64,000 nucleotides of DNA, taken from NCBI RefSeq assembly GCF_033118175.1, contig NC_083714.1:11098001-11162000 (forward strand), in the 5' to 3' direction. The notes beneath the pieces are model-generated. The model was not told the origin of the DNA, made no database searches, and saw only the letters and a list, made by a program, of their open reading frames with translations. The first letter of the stretch is position 1; every line of letters starts with the position of its first letter. This stretch comes from Dama dama (Eukaryota; Chordata; Mammalia; Artiodactyla; Cervidae). This document shows, in pieces, positions 49,501 through 58,500 of this stretch. The position numbers and the translations under genes are program-made.

Positions 49501-52500
49501 CACATATTTGTAAATTTCCTAAATGTCCATCTATTATTGATTTCTAATTTCATTTCACTGTAAACAGAAGTGGCGAGAGTGGACATCCTTGTCTTATTCT
49601 TGGTATTGGAAGAATGATTTCAATCTTTCACCATTAACTATGATGTTAATTATTAAGACAAATATATACCCAATAGATTTCTGACAAAAATGCAAAGGCA
49701 AGTAAATGGAGAAAGAATACTCTTTTCAACAATTAGTACTGGATAATCGGATATTCATAAGCAAAAAAGTGTACCTTAACATAAACCTCACACCTTATAT
49801 AAACATTAAGTCAAAGTGGATCATAGACTTAAATGTAAGATATACAATTATAAAACTGCTAGAAGAAAATAAAGGAATAAATCCTTTTTCATAAAATCTA
49901 GTGTTAGTTTTCAGACATAAAAACGCACAATCCATAAAAGAAAAAAATGGATAAACTGGATTGTATCAAAATTTAAAATATTTGCTCTGAAGCAAAAAAT
50001 TTGCACACTGAAAACTACAAAATTTTGCTGAAAGACATGAATAAATACAAAGACATTCTGTGTTCATGGACTGAAGATTTAGAATTGTTGTCAGTACCAC
50101 CCAAAGTGATATACAAATTCAAAGCAATACTATCAAAATCTCAATGATGTTTTTTGCAGAAATAGAAAAACCTGGGAATTCCCTGGCAGTCCAGTGGTTA
50201 AAGACTCGGTGCTTTCACTGCTGTGGGCCTGGATTCGATCCCTGGTAAGGGAACTAAGATCCCACAAACCATGTGGCAAGGCCAGAAAAAAAGGAAATCG
50301 AAAAATCTATCCTAAAATTCATATGGAATCTCAAGGGACTCAAACAATGAAAACAATTTTGAAAAAGAAGAGCAAAGTTGGAGGTCTCATATTTCCTGAT
50401 TTCAAAGTTTACTACAAATCTACAGTAGTTTAAAAAGTGTGGTACTAACATAAAGACAGACATATATACCAATGGAATAGAATGGAGAGTCTGGAAATAT
50501 ACTGTTTCATTTACACTCAAATGATTTTCAGAGAGTGTGCCAAGATCATTCAATGAGGAAAGGTAGTCATTTCAACAAGTAGTACCGGAAAAGCTGGATA
50601 TCAAACATGCAAAAAATGAAGTTGGACCCCTTATATATGAAGTTAACTCAAAATGGATCAAAGACCTAAACATAAGAGCCAAATCTATAAAACTTTTTGA
50701 AGATAACATAGGAAAAATGGTTTATGACATTAGACTTGGCAAGATTTACTGGATATAACAACAAAAGCACAGGGAACAAAAAATAGACAAACTTGACTTT
50801 ATCAAAAATAAAAACTTTTGTGCATCAAAGGATACTATTGACAGAATAAGAAGGCAACCCATAGAATAGGAGAAAATATTTGCAAATCATATATCTGAAC
50901 AGGGAGTAATATCCAGAATACATAAAGAACTCCTGCAACTTAACAACAAACAACCCATTTAAAAACGGACAAAAGACATCCTTGTACATTGCTGGCATGA
51001 ATTTAAAACAGTATAGTCTCTATGGCAAACAGTATGGTGGTTCCTCAAAAGATTAAACATAGAATTACCATATAATCCAGCAATCCCACTTAACAAATTC
51101 AAAAGAATGAAAGCAGGGACTGGAACAGACTGTTGTACATCCATGTTCATAGCAGCATTATTCACAATAGCCAAAAGACAGAAACTACATAAGTGTCTAT
51201 TGACAGATGAATAGATTAACAAAATGTAGTAGATACATACAATAAAATATTATTTAGCCTTAAAAAGGGAGGAAATCCTGATACATGCTACAATATGGAT
51301 GCTAAGTGAAATAAGCCAGACACAAAAAGACAAAAGCTGTATGATTCTGTTTACATGAGGTACCTAGAATATTCAAATTCATAGAGAGAGAGCAGAATGG
51401 TGGTTGGTAGAAGATAAGGCAACGGGAGAATGGGGAGTTAGTGTTTAATGGGTACAGAGTTTCAGTTTGGGAAGATGAACAAGTTCTGGAGATGGATGGC
51501 GATGATGGCTGAACAATGTGAATATACTTAATGCCACAGAACTGTACACTTAAAAAATAGTTAGAATGGTCAATTTTATGTTAGGTATATTTTACCACAA
51601 TAAAAGAGAGCTTGCTCTGCAGAAGACACTGTTAAGAGAATGAAAAGACAAGCTGCACACTGGGATAAAATATTTGTAAATCATATATCCAACAGAGAAT
51701 TGTGTTTTGACTATATAAAGAACTCTCAAAAGTCAACAGGAAAAAATAAACAACTCAATGAAAAACAGCAAAAGATTTGAACAGACACTTCAGCAAATAG
51801 GATATAAGGATGGCACATAAGCATATGAAAAGATGTTTAATATCATTAGCCATTAAGGAAATGCAAATTAAAACTACAATGAGATACCACTTCACAGCTA
51901 TTAGAATAACTAAAATAAATACCAACAATACCAAATGCTGACAAAGATGTAGAGCAATTGGAACTGTCATACATTGCTGGTGAAAATGCAACATGGTTCA
52001 GCCACTCTTGAAAATGGTTTGGCAGTTTCTTATAAAGTTAAACAAACACTTACCATATGACCCAGTAATCCCACTCCTAGATATTTACCTTAGAGAAATA
52101 AAAATTTTATGTTCACACAAAAGCCTGTACAAGAATATTCATATCAGTATTATTCATAATCACCATAACCTGGAAACAGCCCAAATGCACTTGAATGGGT
52201 GAGTGGATAGACAAACTTTGAAACATTCATACAATAGAATGCTACTCAGGAAAAATGAACTATTGATACATACAACTTGGATGAATCTCAAAGGCACTAC
52301 ACTGCATGAAAGAAGTCACTCTCAAAAGATTACATTTCGTATTTGTATGACATTCTCTAAAAGACAAAATCACAGTGATGGAGAATAGATCAGTGATTGA
52401 TTGCCAGAGATTACGGGTGGAATTGGGAGTGACTTCAATGGATAGTATGAAGGAGTTTGAGGGTGATGGAGCTGTTCTCTATCCTGATTGTGGTGGTGGT

Positions 52501-55500
52501 TACATGAATCTATGTGATTAACATGATTTACAATTCACAGAATTGTACACACACCTCCCCCCAAATAAACAGGCAATTTTATTGTAAGTTCATTTCAAAA
52601 ATAAAGTAAAATATTAGCTACTATATCATCATCATCAATAGTTATACTTTACTGATTAAAAATATTCAGGATTATGAAATAGGATCAAAAAGACATTAAG
52701 GTCATTTTATGTCTGGTACAATAACTTAAAAGGTATAGAGAAAAAAATCAACAACACTAAATGTTAAAGCTTTAAACTTCTAACCCCTCTCTTTAATATT
52801 CTGTATCAGGATAATATGTTCCCTGTGGATCATGTCCTATAAACATTGTCATATACTGAATATGAAATTAAATAAGAACTCAACTTAGAAGTCTGGGACC
52901 CTAGGTTACATTCCTAAATCTAACACTGTAAGAAAACTCTCGACTTGCCTTTTGTGCCTAATTTTATCTTCCTCTTCATTGAGGTCATGTACTTGTCTGC
53001 ACTTGTCTTTTTGTGGTATGCTGTGAAGGTGTAAAGCAAGGAGTTTCAAAGATAGGAAACAGAACAGATTCATACACTACCCACCCACCCCAAATACCAG
53101 GTACTGCTTTAAGTGAATTACGTGTATTACCTCTCTTAATCCTAACAACCCTACAATATAGCTACTATTAATATTCTCTTGAAGGAAATCAAGCACAGTA
53201 TTGTAACTTGCCCCACATCTTTAGATAGTAAGTGGGGGAGCCAGGATGTTCCCAGCAATCTGTCTCCACAGCCCATGTTCTTGATCAGCAAGCTATAATG
53301 TCTCTCCACAAAAGCTGTTTCTTTATTCCTTCCTTCACCACTGCTCTTGCATGTCTATGGTCTCTCTGTCTCTAACAAACCATTCACTCATTCTATTGAC
53401 TTTATTGTCTAAGCATAGAGGAGTCCTGATTCTATGAATCTAGTTCTGCCCTCTCCCTGGAGCTACACTGCTACATTTCCAACAGCCTCCTCAGTATCTG
53501 CACTGGATGATCCTGCAGTCTCATAAATTTAACCTGTTTAAAATCAAACTCATCATCTTTCCTCAAAATTTCCCCATAAGGGTTTTCTTAATGTTGCCAA
53601 CTGTTAAGTCACACAACCTTGAAACACCTGGGTTATCTTTGACACAGGCCTCTCTACTGACCTTCATTCTCAGTCAACAAGTTTTACCAATTGTTCTTTT
53701 GTAATGTCTCTTATAACCATACCTACTTCTCTTTCCAGTTTCTTTGCCATCATCCTAGTGCAGCTCTTCCTGAAGAAATGACTGTGATTACTCCTCAACT
53801 GTTTTCCCTGCTTCCAGTTCTCCTGCTCATGTATTTGATTTACTGGCCGCCAGATTCATCAAGTTCAGATACTGCTTTTATCATGTTACTCCTGGTTCAA
53901 AGACCTTAACTATACCCAAAATGACTAACTGAATAACTAACTCCATGTAGGTCTATACTACTTGCCAAATAAAGTTCAAAAATTTTAGCTATCTTTTTAA
54001 CTTTGTCTCTCACAATATCTCCAAACATGACTTAATTCATGACATCTGCTACAAGTGAAATGACCCTCCCTTCTCCTTTCTGAAGACTTGGTAGTGTTAA
54101 AAGAATATTTAAATCTTATCTCCTCTGAGAGGCCATCTTTAGTCACATCAATGCACTTCTCTGAACTCCTTCTCTGAACTCCTACAGCACTTAACAACTG
54201 TATCTAGCCTTGTTACTAAATGCTGTGCACTTCTCTCTCCAACTAGATTCCAACTGGCACAAAGTCAAGAAGTCATTTCTTAAACTTCTGCATACCTTCC
54301 ACAGTGCCTAGCAAAACTTCTCTGTTAAATCCACTCTTTCTGGCTAAGACACACATTTATCTGTATATTTTGTGCTAATTTATAGTTCCACCTCAGGACC
54401 CTTCACAATCTAGCCTCACCTACCTTTTCCAGTGTCATCTTCTGCCAGTCCTCACCATGTTCTACACATCCTGCCACAATGAACTTTTCACTGTTCCCTA
54501 GACACATCAGGTTCTTTCACAATCTTGTTCCTACTCACCTACTATCTATAATGCCCTCTTCCCACTATTTACTGACAAATGCCTGTTGATCCATCAAGAC
54601 TTGGTACAAGTACAAATATAAACTCCCTGACTCCCCCAACTAGACTTAGATGCTCTATGTCTTAGGTCCCCTCAGCATTTTATTCACACCTCTACAATAG
54701 CAATTTCCAGGGTGTACTGCAACTAACTAGGTACATATTTGTCTTTCTCATGGGACTATATATACATTCCTCAAGAGTAGTGATAGTTCATCTTTCCCCC
54801 ACTCCCTCCACTAACTCTTCATAGTTAAGGTCCTGATGTTAAATCTTTCTGCCAGTGAAAGAGTGTACCAAGTCAGCGGTGATCACATACCTTGGTAATA
54901 AAGAGCCTTGAGGAAAGAGTGACGATCAGCTCCCTGAAATAAAGAATTTTCTATTTCCATTTCTCGCCGGGTCAGCTGTTTGCTCTTTGCAAATCTCTGT
55001 GGCAGGCAAAGGATGCGCTGACGCTCTGAGATTCTTTCCTCAATATCTTGAAGACGGTTCTGTATTGCTTCAGGGGTTGCCCTAAGTCTTGTCCTCTGAA
55101 ATTGGAGAAATGAGACGGCATATATCACAGAGGACCCACCCTGAAAGTGACAATCTGATGCCTTAAACAAGAAAGAAAATGATCAGGGCCCCAAAATGGT
55201 CATTTATATATACGTCAGCTAGGAAGTCAAGGAGCGGGGATTCCCTGGTGGTCCAGTGGTTAGGACTCTGTGCTTTTACTACTGAGGGTACAGGTTCAAT
55301 CCCTGGTTGGGGAACTAAGATCCCATAAGCCACATGGTACAGCCAAAAATAAATAAAATTAAAAAAATAAAATCCCATTTGTTAAAAAAAAAAAAAAACC
55401 AAGTCAAGGAGCAGCTTCTCTTTTACCAACGTCCTTACCTTAAAAACCAAAGATTTAGACACAAAGCACAGTGTTGTGAGAACTCAAAATGAAAAGGTTC

Positions 55501-58500
55501 TCAGTATCAAATGAAGAAATTGTCCATTTTATTCTCCAAAAAAAAAACTGCCCCACTCACCTTTTCACCTGAAACATGGCTCTTCCAAATCAAGATTTCT
55601 GTTTCATTGAGCCCCAGTTCCCTGAGAGAAGCAGTCTCCTGGTCCTTCTCATGCAGTGTCTGGAACTGGGACAAAGTCATAGTCCCAGCTGCTTCCTTCC
55701 CAAAGGGCTTATACATAGTACCAGGAGCAAAGCTCTCTTTCTTAGATACACATCTGCAAAACAAGCAGGAAGAGAGTAAGAACATCTTCAAGTTACCACA
55801 ATGCACAGAAATGGGGCTTGCCATTAGAAGGCACAATGAAACTCAGGGGCAATTTCTCTCTTACATCCTATTTCTAGGTTAAAGAACTACTACAATGATA
55901 TGGAATTCCACCAGTAGTCCAAGACTAACAAATGACTGAATCAAATATTTATTTACTGAGCACTTACTATGCATCACACACTGTGCCAGGTAATGAGGAC
56001 TTAACAGTAAAAAAGACAACAGTTTCTGCTTTGCGCAAGGAGCTGTAGAAGAGAGGCAAGTAAGCAGGCAATAACACTGCTGGATTATAAGTACTATGAA
56101 TGTTAAAGGAAGACACAGGAATGGTACTCAGCCCAGACAGAGTTGGATATGGAAGGCTTCCTAGAAGAGACACAGTAGTAAAACCCTGACTAATCAGTAG
56201 AAATCTGCCAAGGAAAGGGGGGTGAGAGAGGAAATCTTCCACCCAGACTTGAAGAGGTATCTGTCACCTGGAGCTGAGGGTCTATGATACTCTTTTTGCA
56301 AAATCAATACCTACTCCTCAATGGAGACAGAGGTATCAAGTTGATGCTGAAGGAGGCTTTTCAGCTGCCTCTCCCCTTCTGTTTCCAGCTCCTCCAGGAC
56401 ATGCTCATCACTCTTGACACAGCTATTTACCCTGGAATAGATACAAGGATATATATGGAAAGTAGAAGAGACACTGAATCTCAAAATATATTCTTTAGCT
56501 ATATCATCTACCATTAGGGATCCCATTTGTTCAAAGATACTTCTCTATTTGTTGCTGTTTATCACTCATTCCACGAACATTAACTAAGTACTTGTTTATA
56601 CACAATGAATGCACTCTGCTGGGTACTGATGGAGTCAAAGATATGCAAGACACAGTCCCTCTCATTAAGAAGCTTGCAATTTATTTAGGGAAAAGTAATA
56701 GATATGGATGTGTTGTATGCAGATGCCTGGGGGTGAGGGCAGAACAGGAGAGAGGGAGGGAGGGAGAATGAAAAGCACAGGGAGAGAGTGACAGAGAGGA
56801 GGAGAGAGAAAGAAAGAAGAGAAGAAAGATATAAAGAAGCATATACCAAATCAGTAGGAGTTCACAGAAGAAATAACTGGGAGGCAAGGTAGTAAATGAA
56901 GACTTTGGAAAGGTAATTCTTACACTGGCATTTGAAGGACTCTGTGTGATGAAGGAAAGAATAGGGAGAGAGAGCATGAAGGGACAGAAGTATGTTCTGG
57001 GGGATAATGAGAAATTTATCTGGCATACATGTATGGCAACCTTGGGAGATCCTGTTAGAGGGATAGTTAGACTGTGAACGGCCTTAAATACACCAACTAA
57101 ATGGTCTCAACCTTAATGTACAGGTATTAGAAGGCAATTTATTAGGCAGTTAAGTGACATGGTATAAGCGATGGTTTAGGAAAATGAATGGGTTATAATA
57201 AGCTTTATGGATTAGTAAGAACAAAACCAGAAGAACTAGTTAGGAAACTATATAATTTATCAAACGTGAGGTGAAGAAAGTTCAAAGTGGAGTGCTAATA
57301 GTGACAATGGAAAGGAAGGCTTAAATGAGAAATGCCTTTTGAACATAGGGGTAAGGAAGAAGTGAAAAATAACCCCAAATTTCAAGCTGTGTAACTGAGC
57401 GATGGGACCAATGAACTAAAGAGGAAGTTCCAGATGGAGTAAATGGTTTGGGAAAGGGAAGTCATTCTCATTTTAGCCATGTTGAGTCAACTAACTATTA
57501 CAATTGAAATACCAGCATGAAGTATCAGGAATGCTTCAAAGACATACTGAGCCTGAGGTGACAGAAGGTGATATTGGCTAGAAGGAAAGTGAGAGAGAGA
57601 AGTGTTGTATAGATGAGAGTCTGAGGCTGTGCATGGAAATCTTGAGTCATCTGTATTGTCAGGATCTGGAGTTGTGAGAGAGGAGATCACCAAAGGAGAG
57701 AGTATAGAAGCAAAGGTGAAGGGGATCATAACATTTTATAGCTTAAGCACTACTGTGTGGATATCTAGGTAATGCTAAATAATGAAAAACTCTGAGCATA
57801 AAAAAATAGCAGGACTATTTAAGTGTGCAAGAACAGATTTTAAAAGAAAAAAGCAAAGTGAGTTAACTCGATGAGGAAAATAAATACTAAATACCTTTCT
57901 TAGCCCTTTACTATTGGGGTTATGATGAGACCTAGATGTGTCTCTCATAATTATAAGGAAAATTCCCACACTCTAGAAAGACTTATAACAACTTTGGGAA
58001 ATTTTAAAAGATACATAGGCCTAGGGTTTTAAAAAAATTCCTTTCAAGTATCTTACTATTTCCTCATTATTTAGAATTCTGAAAGTTCTTGCTAAATTTG
58101 AAGTGGCTTTGAAATGAATAAATCATAGCTAAATACATCAGTACACATAAATTTCAAAAAGAAATGTAGAGTGAAAATAGCGCCAGAAAAATTCATACAA
58201 TATGTATCTATATAGAGTTGAAAATGGAAAAACACTAGCGACATTTTGTTTAGATATAAATTCATATGTGGCAAAACTATTTAAAAAGAAAAAAGCAAAG
58301 AAATGATTAAGGCAAAATACTGGATAGTGATCCTCTTGGGGAGGGAAGAGAAACAGGAGCACACAAGTAGACTTCTGATACTGGTAATGTTCTATTGTAG
58401 TGAGGACGACTCTATTATATTCATAATTTTGCATGTATGAGAGATATTATAAACAATTTTTAAAAGGCATTTTGAAGCAGGGAAAATCAGAAACTACATT

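Noticed and set aside
50174..50294. tRNA gene-like A/B boxes (also at 14.6, 55.2, 18.4, 22.6, 35.4, 40.4 kb)
   Set aside because: Heads of tRNA-derived SINEs with target duplications and A-tails; no full cloverleaf.
56311..56314. Apparent in-frame TAG at the end of RBM41 exon 2
   Set aside because: It arises only by reading into the intron; the donor is two bases earlier and the phase joins exon 3 perfectly.
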